Positions 26,548 to 36,442 are shown, counted from the first letter of the stretch. The stretch: 64,000 bases of DNA from Microbulbifer sp. ALW1 (GCF_009903625.1 NZ_CP047569.1:962501-1026500), one strand, 5' to 3'. The notes: a model not told the origin generated them from the sequence alone. Numbers and translations: made by a program.

Positions 26548-29500
26548 CTATGGAAGGCGGGTGACTACCAGCTGAGGCTGCGAGGTCACGCTGATGATGG
26601 ATAAACCATCTGCAGAAAGCGCAAACCCACCTTTCTTGATTTCATTGGTGTAGGTTGAAATATGGCCGCTGGTGGTGCTGGTACCGTCGCTCCCATAGAG
26701 CCAGTAGTCAGCTACACCGTAGTTGTAATAATCGCGAGCGCCGGCAAGTAGATTGTCACCGGGGGTAATCTCCACACAGCAGGGGTATGCGACGCCAGGA
26801 AGGTTAAGCAAAATGCTCCCGGTATTGGTGTCGAACTTGTCGAAGCTGTATGAGGTGCCTGAAACCGCATAGACAAAATCACCATTGAAGCTGACGGCCA
26901 CATCGGTGTCGCCGGAAATACTGGCGCGATGGGTCGAAGTAATATCATTTGCCAGACTGGAATAGCGTATATCGAAACAGCCTGCTCCGGGTCCACTGGA
27001 GCAGTAAACCTTGCCATTTTCACTCACGTCTAACTCGTCACGGTAAGCGGAGTTATAGTCCGTTGCGCTTGTAATCAGGGATAAATCGTCCGCGTTGATC
27101 ACCTGCAGTCGACCGTAAGTGGAACTTTCGCTTTCCCGATAGTAAGTGAACAACAGAGCGTTTCCTCTGACTCGACCAAAGCGCACATACTCTGGGTTCT
27201 TGGCATAAACACTGGTTGCTTCGATATCGAGAGAGAGATCGTAAGAGGTCACACTACTCTGGTTTGCGTCGGTGGCAAAAAGCATTCCGCCATCACTGGA
27301 AATAGCAAGGGAGCTTATCTCATCTGCCGTTAGCGTGATGGTGTCTTCCAGGGCCCCGTTATAGATGTTGTAAACATCGATGGTGTTGCCACTTGCCGCA
27401 TAGGCGTAGGGTTTGACAGGGTCTGCGATCAGATAACTGTAGCTGCTATCTACGTTGATGGTTTGAGCTGGGTCTGTGCTACCTACCCAAAGGCTCACCT
27501 GCACTTCTTCCGTATTCTCCACCGTGGAATCGCTGGAGGAAATGGTGATGGTGGCAGTGTGCAGTCGATCCAGCTCCAGGCCGTCGGGGTTGGCGGATAT
27601 TGTCAGGTTGCTACCAGTAACGCCTGACGTATCTATTGTCAGCCATGTTGCACTTGTAGCGGCCTGCCAGGGCACTCCGCCCTGCCAATAGCTATCTTCA
27701 ATCAATATGGCTTTTTCCAGTACTTGTTTGCTGGGGAAACTGGAGAAACCAATGCCGTTGTCGTGGGCGATCAGGATATTGCTCGATGCTTTGACGGTAA
27801 ATTGGTAACTGGTTTCGATGGCCTCGCCATCAACCGTTGCGCTCAGCGTTACCGTGCCTTGATAGGTGCCCTCCTGGAATTTTGAAGGATCAAAATTCAA
27901 GGCAATTTCCTGCGGGTTTTCGCTGACTTCAATCACTGCGTCTGCGGACCAAGCGTCGGCCAGGGGGAAGTCTACCGAAACAGCGGCAGTATGGCTGTTG
28001 CTGCCGGTACCCAGGCTTACCTGATTCGTCAGCGTTGTGCTATCCCAGTCAAAGCTGGCGTCGAGTTCCTGTGCGGCACTGGAAACAGTGAATTGAGGCA
28101 GCTGGGCATCAATGTTGAAGGTTACATATTCGATATTGCCGGCATCGATATCCGTGATGGCCACTGTTTCCGCAACGGCATCTGCTGACACCAGTGTCAT
28201 ATCCAGGGTGAATACCACCTTTCCATCCCCGTGGCCGCTGGTCACGTCCGCGGTAATTCCCGCAGTGGTCTTGTCTTCCAGCGACCAGTCGAGATTTTCC
28301 GCCGCAATGTCGACAGTGTAAGTGAAGGTATTGTCTGAGCTGCCGCGCACGTAAAGCACATTGTGTTCGTTATTTGTGAGCGCCAGTTTTGCCCATTTTT
28401 CAGAGTTGTAGGGATAATTGTCCGCGCTATCTTCGTAGCCGTCATTGTCGTCGTCGGTGTCCGCGTTATCCCCGATTCCATCGTCGTCGTAGTCGGCGAC
28501 TTCGTTCGGATCCGTGGGGAAGGCATCATTAGCGTCGGTGACGCCATCGTTATCGTCATCGGTATCCGCATTGTTGCCGATGCCGTCGTTATCGCTGTCT
28601 TCGGTTTCCGTCGGGTCGCTCGGGAAGGTGTCGCTGCTGTCGGGCACTCCGTCCCCGTCGCTGTCTGGGTCACTACTTCCACCAGAGCTGCTGCTGCCAG
28701 AGCTACCACTGGAGCCCGACGAGCTTGAACCGGATGAGCCGCTGCTTGAGCTGGAAGAACTTCCGCTGGAACTGGATGAGCCGCTGGAAGAGGAGCTACT
28801 TGAAGAGGAGCTGCTAGAAGAACTGCTGGAAGATGAGCTCTCGCCGCCGGTGTAGGGGCCGGTATAGTCCGTCAGCTGAAACTCGTAATCGGCATCTGCC
28901 AGTCGTGCGATACCGAGATCCTTCACGAAAGCGAAAGCATGCGCGACCTGAAGAATAACCTGGGTACCGTCAATATTTGCGGTGGCTTCCATGCCGAATT
29001 GGACAACATGGGCATTTGCTTCCGTGTAACTGGTGGTGACTACGCCCTCTCCCTGGTAGCCGCGTGCCGCGTCGTAAGTGAATCCCCTGTTTCCGTATTC
29101 CGGCGTAATATTGACGGTGCCACTGCCGCTCTGTTCCAGAATATCGCCTGCTTCCAGGCTTGCATTCCAGAGGGGGATTTTTTGCTCCAGGCGGAGATCG
29201 ACGGTGTAGGTACCCACACCGTCAATGTAGAGGTCGGGGGCATAGAAGCCGAGGTAGTAGATGCCGCTGGTGTCCGAGACAAAGTAATATTTGGCCCCGC
29301 TGGGGAATACCAGTGCACGGGCGCTTACTGAGCCAATGGTGACATCTTCGAAATGCGCCGGTTCGGTGTTCCAGTTGTAATAAAGCGCAACATCGTCTCC
29401 AGCGGGCAGATAGGGGTTGTAGTCCCCGGGGGGATTGCTGTCACCTCCGCCGCTACTGCTACTGCTACTGCTACTGCTACTGCTACTGCTACTGCTACTG

Positions 29501-29673
29501 CTACTGCTACTGCTACTGCTACTGCTACTGCTACTGCCACCACTGCCACTACTACTTGTGCTGCCCCCGGATGCGCTACCTGAGTCATCGCTGCCGCCAC
29601 CTCCACCGCCACAGGCAGTGAGGGCTGCAGCCAGGATTAGATAAGCGAGGCCTTTGACGATCGGATTGAACAT
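26548..29673 (-). CDS. large surface lipoprotein with poly-Ser linkers and thrombospondin type 3 repeats
   Basis: 1041 residues. Lipobox LTAC (Cys21) is followed by a Gly run and a long poly-Ser linker (about 46-75). A beta-rich domain without a recognised family comes next (about 80-275), then a second poly-Ser/Gly linker (about 275-330). Calcium-binding thrombospondin type 3 repeats follow (about 335-425, repeated DSDGDGVPD, DTDDDNDGVTD, DAFPTDP), then beta-sandwich segments (about 430-740) and a C-terminal part resembling a beta-propeller. Poly-Ser linkers are typical of carbohydrate-active and surface proteins in Saccharophagus, Cellvibrio and Microbulbifer. No catalytic domain recognised; probably an adhesion or substrate-binding protein. 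Confidence 0.8.
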   Translation of the reverse strand: MFNPIVKGLAYLILAAALTACGGGGGGSDDSGSASGGSTSSSGSGGSSSSSSSSSSSSSSSSSSSSSSSSSSSSGGGDSNPPGDYNPYLPAGDDVALYYNWNTEPAHFEDVTIGSVSARALVFPSGAKYYFVSDTSGIYYLGFYAPDLYIDGVGTYTVDLRLEQKIPLWNASLEAGDILEQSGSGTVNITPEYGNRGFTYDAARGYQGEGVVTTSYTEANAHVVQFGMEATANIDGTQVILQVAHAFAFVKDLGIARLADADYEFQLTDYTGPYTGGESSSSSSSSSSSSSSSSSSSGSSSSSGSSSSSSSGSSGSSSSGSSGSSGSSSSGGSSDPDSDGDGVPDSSDTFPSDPTETEDSDNDGIGNNADTDDDNDGVTDANDAFPTDPNEVADYDDDGIGDNADTDDDNDGYEDSADNYPYNSEKWAKLALTNNEHNVLYVRGSSDNTFTYTVDIAAENLDWSLEDKTTAGITADVTSGHGDGKVVFTLDMTLVSADAVAETVAITDIDAGNIEYVTFNIDAQLPQFTVSSAAQELDASFDWDSTTLTNQVSLGTGSNSHTAAVSVDFPLADAWSADAVIEVSENPQEIALNFDPSKFQEGTYQGTVTLSATVDGEAIETSYQFTVKASSNILIAHDNGIGFSSFPSKQVLEKAILIEDSYWQGGVPWQAATSATWLTIDTSGVTGSNLTISANPDGLELDRLHTATITISSSDSTVENTEEVQVSLWVGSTDPAQTINVDSSYSYLIADPVKPYAYAASGNTIDVYNIYNGALEDTITLTADEISSLAISSDGGMLFATDANQSSVTSYDLSLDIEATSVYAKNPEYVRFGRVRGNALLFTYYRESESSTYGRLQVINADDLSLITSATDYNSAYRDELDVSENGKVYCSSGPGAGCFDIRYSSLANDITSTHRASISGDTDVAVSFNGDFVYAVSGTSYSFDKFDTNTGSILLNLPGVAYPCCVEITPGDNLLAGARDYYNYGVADYWLYGSDGTSTTSGHISTYTNEIKKGGFALSADGLSIISVTSQPQLVVTRLP
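29452..29536. repeat. hexamer microsatellite (GCTACT) encoding poly-Ser
   Basis: About 14 uninterrupted copies of a 6-bp unit encode alternating AGT-AGC serine codons on the minus strand. Being a multiple of three, changes in copy number alter linker length without shifting frame. The second poly-Ser linker (about 28740-28845) uses mixed codons and is not a perfect DNA repeat. Confidence 0.9.
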
Positions 29674-30132
29674 GTATGTTTCCCTAGATTACGGATCAGA
29701 TTTCCGGCGTTTCTCCTGAAATAAACCTGCCGGGAATAGGTGAGTCCTGACCGGGAGAATTTGGAATGCGGATCGCACAAGTAATCGAGCTGAGTTTGAA
29801 TTGGTTTTGTTCTTTTAGATTGCTTATTTCAATGGCTATTTTTTTGCTTCAAAGGGGAAGCCGTGACTCCAATAAAATCTACGGGAGTTTCCGTTCGGGG
29901 GCTCGGGTGCCGGAGAGTTAGGGTGTTTTCTCCAGATTAGTCAGGTAGCCACCAGTAATCGGAATTTCAGACTATAACATTGCTTTCAGGTAGGAAAAAA
30001 TGCTGCCAATCACGATTGTGGGCGTGTTTACGGGGTGGGTGTTTGTACGCAGCAAGAGCGAAGGGCGCGCGGAGGGCCGTCTTATCGCAAAGAGATTGTT
30101 GTGCGAGCGGGTTGCGGCCGCGCCAGGTTTGT
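29674..30132. other. non-coding stretch
   Basis: About 460 bases between the TSP3 lipoprotein (its promoter should be here, near 29680-29850) and the FimX-like gene. It is AT-rich around 29800-29870. I see no gene with a plausible start and ribosome site, and no further repeat. Confidence 0.5.
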
Positions 30133-30163
30133 TAAAACCCTCTGTCAATTGCTTGCAGAGGGC
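30133..30163 (-). terminator. terminator of the FimX-like gene
   Basis: CCCTCTG/CAGAGGG (30138-30162) with an 11-nt loop is followed on the minus strand by TTTT. It lies about 60 nt after the stop codon. Confidence 0.7.
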
Positions 30164-30224
30164 TATGTACCTGGCCGGCTTGTGTGGAAAAGGTAGCGTG
30201 CGTAAGCGTCGCGCTCAGGAGCGA

Positions 30225-32309
30225 TCAGTCCAGACTGAAATCAAAATCCATTTCATCCCCGGGCGCCTGCACGTAGTAGCCCTGGATAAAGTCGGTGCCC
30301 GACTGCCACAGGGTGGGCAGCATGCTGGCCTGCTCCACGTGGGGAACGATGACCTGGGTGTTGATTTCTTTTAGCTGGCCGACGAGCTTGACCAGCGCTT
30401 CGCTGTCTTCGCCCTCGTCCTGAACTTCGCGCACGAAGGAAGCGTCGACTTTGGCAATGTCTACTTTGACGTGTTCCAGTGACTTGAATGGGCTGAGGCC
30501 GGTACCGAAGTGGCAGACGGCGACACGGCAACCCATGTCCTGCACGAGCTTGGCGAAGTCGCGCGCAGCGTGGAGGTGGCTGTTGATGTCTTCCGCGCGC
30601 AACTGGAAGGTGACGGCTTTGGGCGGCACTTTGGCGGCCTTGAAGGCCACGCCGAGCCAGGCGGGCAGGCTGGTGTCTTTCAGGGAGGCGGCGGTGAGGT
30701 GTAGCAATACCGAGACGTCTTCACCCTTGGCGCGTTGGGCGGCAGCGGCTTTGATCGCACTGAGGATTACCCAGCGGTCCATTTTGGTGGACAGGCCGGC
30801 ATCGCCGAGGGCTTCCAAAAAGGCGATGGGGGCGAGTTCTTCCTTGCCGTCGACGAGGCGCACCAGAACTTCATACAGCTTGTCGCCGCTGCCTTGCAGG
30901 CTGAGGATCGGTTGGTACAGAAGTTTGAGATTGCCTGCTTCCAGAGCCTGGGTGACGCGGGCGCGATGATAGGTGTCGGCGTCGCCCTGCTGTTCGCTGT
31001 CGGGCTCATACAGAGCAAAGTTGTTGCCCTTGTCCTGCGTCATTGCTTGGTCGTGGGCTTTGGAGGCCTGTTCCAGCACCTTGTCGGCATTACCGGAGGT
31101 TTCACTCAGGAGCGAGATGCCGATGGAGGCGGTGATATGCAGGGTTTTGCCGGCGGCTTCAAAGATGGTGTCGGCAATTTTCTGCAGCAGCTCCCTGGAG
31201 CGCGATTCGGCGCTGTCCGGGGTGGTTTCCGGCATCAGCAGGCAGTAGCTGTCTTCACCATAACGGGCGACGATATCGCCGCGGCGCACGCTGCTCTGCA
31301 GCAGCTCGGCGAATTTCTTGTGCAGATCGTCGGCGCCGGCGACGCCCACGATCTGCTGTACGGATTCTTCGAAACGGTCGATTTCGATATACATCAGGCC
31401 GCCGGTGCGATGGGAGCCAGCGGCGGATTTGATGGCATTGTTCAGCAGCTGCACGAAGCGCTGGCGGTTGTACAGGCCGGTGGCGGCATCGCGGTTTTTG
31501 GCTTCGCTGAGCTGGGCTTCCAGCTCTTCGGTGTTGCCGCTGCTGGCGGCAATGCGCACCTGCAGGCAGCGCTCTTCGTCATAGACGGTTGAGAGCACTT
31601 CGGCTTTGGTCGAGAGCGGGGTGCCGTTCGCGGTTTTGGCGGTGAACTGCCACACCTGGGCTTCCACCTCGTTGTTGCTGATGGCGCACTGGCGCAGGAA
31701 CTCGCGGGCGTCTGGCTGCTCGCCCTCGGTGAGCATGTCGATCAGCGGCTGGTATTCGATATCGTCGCGGTCTTTGTAGCCAAAGCGCTCGGCGAAGGAC
31801 TCATTGGCGTAGACGATAAGCCCGTCGGAAATGTAGGCGATGGCATCTTTGGAGCTGTCCAGCAGTTCCTTGGTGCGGTTCAGGGTGGCGTGGTAGCGGC
31901 GGTCGTGCAGGCGTGCCTGGCGTCGCTCCTCCAGGGCAGCAAGTTCCCGTTGGATCACCAGCAGCAGGTGCTGGTCTTCGTCGACGGTGACCACGTCGCG
32001 GGCACCGCTTTTCAGGCCCTCGACTACCGGCTGTGCGCCCTCGCGCTCACTGAGCAGAATGGTCGGAACATCTTTCTGCAGCTTGCTGATAGTGCGGATA
32101 GCGGTGGCGGCTTCGAGCTGCTTGCTCTGCTCGGCGGCGATCAGCAGGTCCCAGCTGTGTTCCTGCAGCAGCTTGGTGAGGGCCGCTTCGCTGGCGACGT
32201 GCTGGGCCCGATTGGGGCGGCCGGCGTTGTGCAGCATGCTCACCAGGCGCTGGGCTTCGGCCGGGGTGTCGTTAATCAGAAGAAGGCGGATGGTGTTGTC
32301 GCTGCTCAT
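30225..32309 (-). CDS. fimX: FimX-like c-di-GMP protein (REC-PAS-GGDEF-EAL, degenerate)
   Basis: 694 residues. The receiver-like domain (1-130) lacks the phospho-acceptor Asp (WDLLIAAEQ). A PAS domain follows at about 145-255, then a GGDEF domain (about 275-430) whose signature reads YGEDS and an EAL domain (about 445-690) with EVL in place of EAL. Most catalytic acids are missing, so it should bind c-di-GMP rather than make or cleave it. This same pattern (no REC Asp, altered GGDEF, EVL) is known from Pseudomonas FimX, which controls type IV pilus assembly and twitching. The ATG is preceded by AGGA. The PilZ-like gene upstream fits the theme. Confidence 0.82.
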   Translation of the reverse strand: MSSDNTIRLLLINDTPAEAQRLVSMLHNAGRPNRAQHVASEAALTKLLQEHSWDLLIAAEQSKQLEAATAIRTISKLQKDVPTILLSEREGAQPVVEGLKSGARDVVTVDEDQHLLLVIQRELAALEERRQARLHDRRYHATLNRTKELLDSSKDAIAYISDGLIVYANESFAERFGYKDRDDIEYQPLIDMLTEGEQPDAREFLRQCAISNNEVEAQVWQFTAKTANGTPLSTKAEVLSTVYDEERCLQVRIAASSGNTEELEAQLSEAKNRDAATGLYNRQRFVQLLNNAIKSAAGSHRTGGLMYIEIDRFEESVQQIVGVAGADDLHKKFAELLQSSVRRGDIVARYGEDSYCLLMPETTPDSAESRSRELLQKIADTIFEAAGKTLHITASIGISLLSETSGNADKVLEQASKAHDQAMTQDKGNNFALYEPDSEQQGDADTYHRARVTQALEAGNLKLLYQPILSLQGSGDKLYEVLVRLVDGKEELAPIAFLEALGDAGLSTKMDRWVILSAIKAAAAQRAKGEDVSVLLHLTAASLKDTSLPAWLGVAFKAAKVPPKAVTFQLRAEDINSHLHAARDFAKLVQDMGCRVAVCHFGTGLSPFKSLEHVKVDIAKVDASFVREVQDEGEDSEALVKLVGQLKEINTQVIVPHVEQASMLPTLWQSGTDFIQGYYVQAPGDEMDFDFSLD

Positions 32310-32565
32310 TGTAATCCTGTTGTACTGCGTCGCGGCGGTGCTGTTCTTTTAAATCTGTAATACCGCTTCCCTGCTGTACCGGTTGTCTGCCCGCATCATC
32401 CCTGGGGCCGCGAACCGGCTAGTGTAGGCCGGGGAAAACACTGCAAACAAGTGCGGGCTGCGCACTCTGGGATATGGTTCCGGAATCTGACAATAAACTG
32501 TTATTTCGTGCTCAGTTCTTCGTCAAGAGACCCTTTCGGGGCCTCTTGGATACCTCTTGGCTAAC

Positions 32566-34524
32566 TCAGGAAAACTCGAAAATCGCGAAGCTGCCGGTGG
32601 CCAGGGTTTGCTGGTGCAGCGTTACCGTGCGGGTCTGGCCGGCGGCTACTATGTCCACCCTATCGCCCTGCTGGAACAGAGGCGTGGGCAGTAATAGCTC
32701 CGGCGGGTGGCCCGCATCGCCGGTGAGCAGTCCCGCGATGGGATCACTGCGGCGTCCACCCTTGATATGACGGTGCGCGCGCACAGCACTGGTATGGCCA
32801 CCGAGCATTTCCACTCCAGCGCGGCACTGCTCCGGAAGTGCGTATTGCCAGCGCACCATGGCAATCTCCCAGCGGGAGTTGACCCGCAGAGCGATGAGGT
32901 CGCCGCTGTGCAGGCGCCCCTGGGTATCCGGCGGCAGCCGCAGGCCGGCGCCACTGTTACTGGTATTCAGCAGGGTGGCGGCAATGGGCTGGTAACGTTT
33001 CTGGGTATTGGCTGTGTCTTTATTTCTGCGACCGACCGATGGCGCGCTGGGCAGTGCACAGGAGTAGTCGTCGGCGTGGTTATCGGCGTGGTTGTCGGGG
33101 CAGTTGCCGGGCATCGAGACTTCGTAATCTTTCAGGGCGCGACCGGTGAGGTAGTCGATGGAATCCACCTCCATGACCAGCCGCTGTTCCGGCTGGCCGC
33201 TTCCGCCGGGAGCGAAGGTCATTGTCAGTTCCGGGGCTGGTTCATCCCCCTGCTTGAGGTGATGACAGATGGCACTGATTCCGAGGACGACCTCGCAGCG
33301 AATATCCACGGGTGTGCGCTGGCCGTCGCGACCTTTTTCACCATCCCACAGGGCCTGAACCTGCAGCAGCATGTCCGGTGACAATTTCCCGGGGCGACGC
33401 AGGCAGCGTTGCAGTTGTTGTAATGGCCCCCGGAGGTCAATCGACCAGCCCAGCGGTGCCGAGAAGTGCTTCATGTCCACCCGGCTATGCCGCAGGCGCA
33501 CCGCCGGTATCGGGGGCTGGTCCAGCTTGAGGCTGGCAACAAGCCCTTTGGCCCCGGGCTGGGGGTTGTCCAGCAGGTTGCTCTGGCGGGCCCAGCGGTC
33601 GCAGCACTGCCACAATTGTTGCTGCTCGTTTACGCCGAGTTGCAGGGGGTTGGCACTAGCAAATAGGGCGACCTGCAGGTAGGGGTGGGCGGGTGTTTCC
33701 CAGCGGCTGAACAGTCGCAGCGGGTTGGCGGCGCTCAGGCCTTTGGCGAGCGGGTCCAGGACCCGGCGCTGTGCCAGATGCTGTTCGCGGGCCAGCTGCA
33801 GCAAGCGTTGCATGCGTCCCCAGCAATTTTTTGGCGTCGCCAGGTAAAAGTGACTGCTGACCTGGATCAGTTGGCGATAGCTGTCGATGCCCCGGTGCAG
33901 GGCGCGGGCCAGTCGCCGGCGGTAGAGGAGCGTATGTGGCTCCCGCACCAGTTGCACACAGGCGCTGGTATAAGCGAGGGCCTGATGCTGGTACAGAATG
34001 GCGGCGGTCAGCAGGTCGCGGCGCTGTTCCTGGGTTTGGCCGTGGCCCTGACTGGCAGTGTCTTTCCCCTGCAGTTGCGACAGCGCCAGCAGGTCGCAGT
34101 GAGCCAGGATAATCGGGCGCAGTATTTCCAGGCTGGCGAGGCGCAGTGATGCCGGGGCTGTCCAGCGCGTGATTTCGGCCAGCAGGCTGCGCAGGGTGCC
34201 GGCATTGCGCTGGGTCTTGTGATCAATGGGGTTCTGTTGCAGATAACTGCGAATCCAGCGTTTGAGCTGGCGGTGATTGTGGCAGCCGCACGTGAGCTGT
34301 TTCAGGTCCTGGGGCCCGGGAGAAAGTCGCTCGAGCAGATTCGGCGCGGGTACCGCCCGGGCTCGGCTGGGTGGGCTTTGTGTGGGGGAGTCGGGTGCTG
34401 TCGAACTATCCGCCATAGCATCGGCTGGCCGCCGGCGGCTGTAAGCGGGGTTGCTATCTGGTGGTGTGGCTTCGGTGCCAGACCGGGCTCGTGGCCCGAT
34501 CTCAATTTCTGCTGCTTCCTGCAT
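32566..34524 (-). CDS. protein with C-terminal PilZ-like domain
   Basis: 652 residues. A polar, probably disordered N-terminus (1-65) and a helical middle part of about 400 residues rich in Leu, Gln, Arg and His are followed by a C-terminal beta domain. Its TLLNTSNSGAGLRLP (about 537-551), after KRYQPI, resembles the c-di-GMP signature [DN]-x-S-x-x-G with an upstream Arg. The stretch GNCPDNHADNHADDYSC is an odd Asp/His insert. It may be a c-di-GMP receptor acting with the FimX-like protein next to it; this is inference. A hairpin (32525-32548) lies after the stop. The start codon lacks a strong ribosome site, so an internal start is possible. Confidence 0.6.
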   Translation of the reverse strand: MQEAAEIEIGPRARSGTEATPPDSNPAYSRRRPADAMADSSTAPDSPTQSPPSRARAVPAPNLLERLSPGPQDLKQLTCGCHNHRQLKRWIRSYLQQNPIDHKTQRNAGTLRSLLAEITRWTAPASLRLASLEILRPIILAHCDLLALSQLQGKDTASQGHGQTQEQRRDLLTAAILYQHQALAYTSACVQLVREPHTLLYRRRLARALHRGIDSYRQLIQVSSHFYLATPKNCWGRMQRLLQLAREQHLAQRRVLDPLAKGLSAANPLRLFSRWETPAHPYLQVALFASANPLQLGVNEQQQLWQCCDRWARQSNLLDNPQPGAKGLVASLKLDQPPIPAVRLRHSRVDMKHFSAPLGWSIDLRGPLQQLQRCLRRPGKLSPDMLLQVQALWDGEKGRDGQRTPVDIRCEVVLGISAICHHLKQGDEPAPELTMTFAPGGSGQPEQRLVMEVDSIDYLTGRALKDYEVSMPGNCPDNHADNHADDYSCALPSAPSVGRRNKDTANTQKRYQPIAATLLNTSNSGAGLRLPPDTQGRLHSGDLIALRVNSRWEIAMVRWQYALPEQCRAGVEMLGGHTSAVRAHRHIKGGRRSDPIAGLLTGDAGHPPELLLPTPLFQQGDRVDIVAAGQTRTVTLHQQTLATGSFAIFEFS

Positions 34525-34690
34525 GGCGATAACCGGGTGTTATGTCCTTGCAGTATACGAAGCGGATGTCGTTACACAATTGTGCTTGTAGAAAATGGCG
34601 ACGAAAGTGTGGGTAAAATCCCACATAAAGTTGGAAAAATTCGCGAACAGGTCGCGCATTAGCTCTTTCGAGGGGTGGGGTTAGCCCGGG

Positions 34691-35740
34691 TCAAACCGGG
34701 GTTTTGGATTTTTCCGCCGGAATTTCTCGCACCAGTTTGGGAACCAGGTATCCAGGGAGTCGCTGGCGCATGGCTTCGACCAGGGCACGGGCGCGTTCGT
34801 CGCTCACCTCAAAATGCGCGGCGCCCTGCACCCGGTCCAGTTGGTGCAGGTAGTAGGGCAGGACACCGGCATCGAACAGGGTTTCGGAGAGGTCGGCGAG
34901 GGCGTCCTGGTCGTCATTGACGCCTTTCAGCAGTACCGCCTGGTTCAGCAGTGTCACGCCCGCGGCCTTGAGCCTGGCCAGACCCTGGCGCACGGCAGTG
35001 TCGATCTCATTGGCGTGGTTGCAGTGCAGTACCAGCACGGGTTTCAGGCGACTGTTGCCAAACCACTGCAGGAATTCGTCGTTGATCCGCGATGGCGCCA
35101 CAATTGGCAGCCGGGTATGGATACGCAGTTTGTCCAATTGCGGTATCTGTGCCAGTTCGCCGGCCAGCCAGGAAAGCTGCCGGTCGCTCATCACCAGCGG
35201 GTCGCCACCACTCAGGATCACTTCCCGCAGATCCTGCTGGGCGCGGATATAGTCCAGGGCCTGCTGCCACTGGCTGCGGCTGAGGTGGTTGTCGCTGTAG
35301 GGAAAAGCGCGGCGGAAGCAGTAGCGACAGTTGACCGCACACTGGCCGGCGGTGATCAGCAGCAGGCGGCCGCGGTACTTGTGCACTACCCCCGGCACCG
35401 GGTTGGCGTTGGCCTCGTCCAGCGGGTCGTCGCTGAAGCCCGGGGTAGGCTGTAGTTCGGCGCCGGTGGGCAATACTTGCAGCAGTAACGGGTCTTTGGG
35501 ATCGCCGGGGCGAATGCGGTTCAGAAAGGGCCGCGGTACCCGCAGTTGGAACAGCCCGGCGGCGGCGGTCAGCTGTGGCAGCTGTTCCGGGGCCAGTTGC
35601 AGCAGGTCGAGGAGCTGTTGCGGGTCGGTCACCAGGTCGGCCATTTCTTCCTGCCAGCGGCGCGGGTGCAGGGTCTCGTCGCCGGAGTTGGCGATTTCGA
35701 CGCTGTTGATTTCACGGGCGGGCTGGCGGTGCTGTATCAT
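34691..35740 (-). CDS. epmB: EF-P beta-lysylation protein EpmB (lysine 2,3-aminomutase type)
   Basis: 349 residues. The radical-SAM cluster motif C134-x3-C138-x2-C141 (GQCAVNCRYCFRR) and the GGDPL motif (EVILSGGDPLVMSD) are present. It belongs to the short lysine 2,3-aminomutase family that converts (S)-alpha-lysine to (R)-beta-lysine for EF-P modification. The gene diverges from efp, as in E. coli, and epmA lies just beyond efp. The first ATG has a weak ribosome site. Confidence 0.93.
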   Translation of the reverse strand: MIQHRQPAREINSVEIANSGDETLHPRRWQEEMADLVTDPQQLLDLLQLAPEQLPQLTAAAGLFQLRVPRPFLNRIRPGDPKDPLLLQVLPTGAELQPTPGFSDDPLDEANANPVPGVVHKYRGRLLLITAGQCAVNCRYCFRRAFPYSDNHLSRSQWQQALDYIRAQQDLREVILSGGDPLVMSDRQLSWLAGELAQIPQLDKLRIHTRLPIVAPSRINDEFLQWFGNSRLKPVLVLHCNHANEIDTAVRQGLARLKAAGVTLLNQAVLLKGVNDDQDALADLSETLFDAGVLPYYLHQLDRVQGAAHFEVSDERARALVEAMRQRLPGYLVPKLVREIPAEKSKTPV

Positions 35741-35847
35741 AGCGGGCTGTTTTTTGGCGCGGTGGCGGTTTGCTGCTGAATGGTCCCTTTCGGGCCGCGC
35801 GAAGTTTAATCAATTTGACGGCTTAATGCTGATATTTCGAGGAACTC

Positions 35848-36420
35848 ATGGCTACTTATTCCACTAACGAATTCAAAGGCGGTCTGAAGGTGATGCTGGA
35901 CGGCGACCCTTGCTCCATTGTGGACAATGAGTTCGTGAAGCCCGGTAAGGGCCAGGCGTTCAACCGTGTGAAGCTGCGCAACCTGAAGACCGGCCGGGTA
36001 TGGGAGCGTACTTTCCGCTCTGGTGAGAGCCTGGAAGGTGCGGATGTGATGGACCGGGATATGGAATACCTCTACAACGATGGTGAGTTTTTCCATTTCA
36101 TGGAGCCGGAGACGTTTGAGCAGCATCAGGCGGACGCGAATATCGTGGGCGATGCGGCCAAGTGGCTGAAGGAGCAGGATGTCTGCGTGGTGACCCTGTA
36201 CAACGGTGCGCCGCTGGCGGTGACTCCGCCCAACCATGTGATTCTGGAAATTACCGATACCGATCCGGGTGTACGCGGTGATACCGCCCAGGGTGGTACC
36301 AAGCCGGCGACTCTGGTTACCGGTGCAGTGGTGAAGGTGCCGCTGTTCTTGGAAATCGGCGAGACCATCAAAGTGGATACCCGTACTGCGGAATACCTGG
36401 GGCGCGCCAAGGAAGACTGA
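35848..36420 (+). CDS. efp: translation elongation factor P
   Basis: 190 residues, with the usual KOW-like N-domain and two OB domains ([26 protein letters not shown], then the C-terminal [15 protein letters not shown]). The loop VKPGKGQAF carries Lys34, the beta-lysylation site. EF-P rescues ribosomes stalled at consecutive prolines. A strong GAGGA site precedes the ATG and a good terminator follows. Confidence 0.97.
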   Translation: MATYSTNEFKGGLKVMLDGDPCSIVDNEFVKPGKGQAFNRVKLRNLKTGRVWERTFRSGESLEGADVMDRDMEYLYNDGEFFHFMEPETFEQHQADANIVGDAAKWLKEQDVCVVTLYNGAPLAVTPPNHVILEITDTDPGVRGDTAQGGTKPATLVTGAVVKVPLFLEIGETIKVDTRTAEYLGRAKED

Positions 36421-36442
36421 TCTTCCGCATCTGGCGACTTTG

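Noticed and set aside
29452..29536. Repeat array that might suggest a CRISPR
   Set aside because: It is a spacer-less 6-bp microsatellite inside a coding region. No cas genes are nearby.
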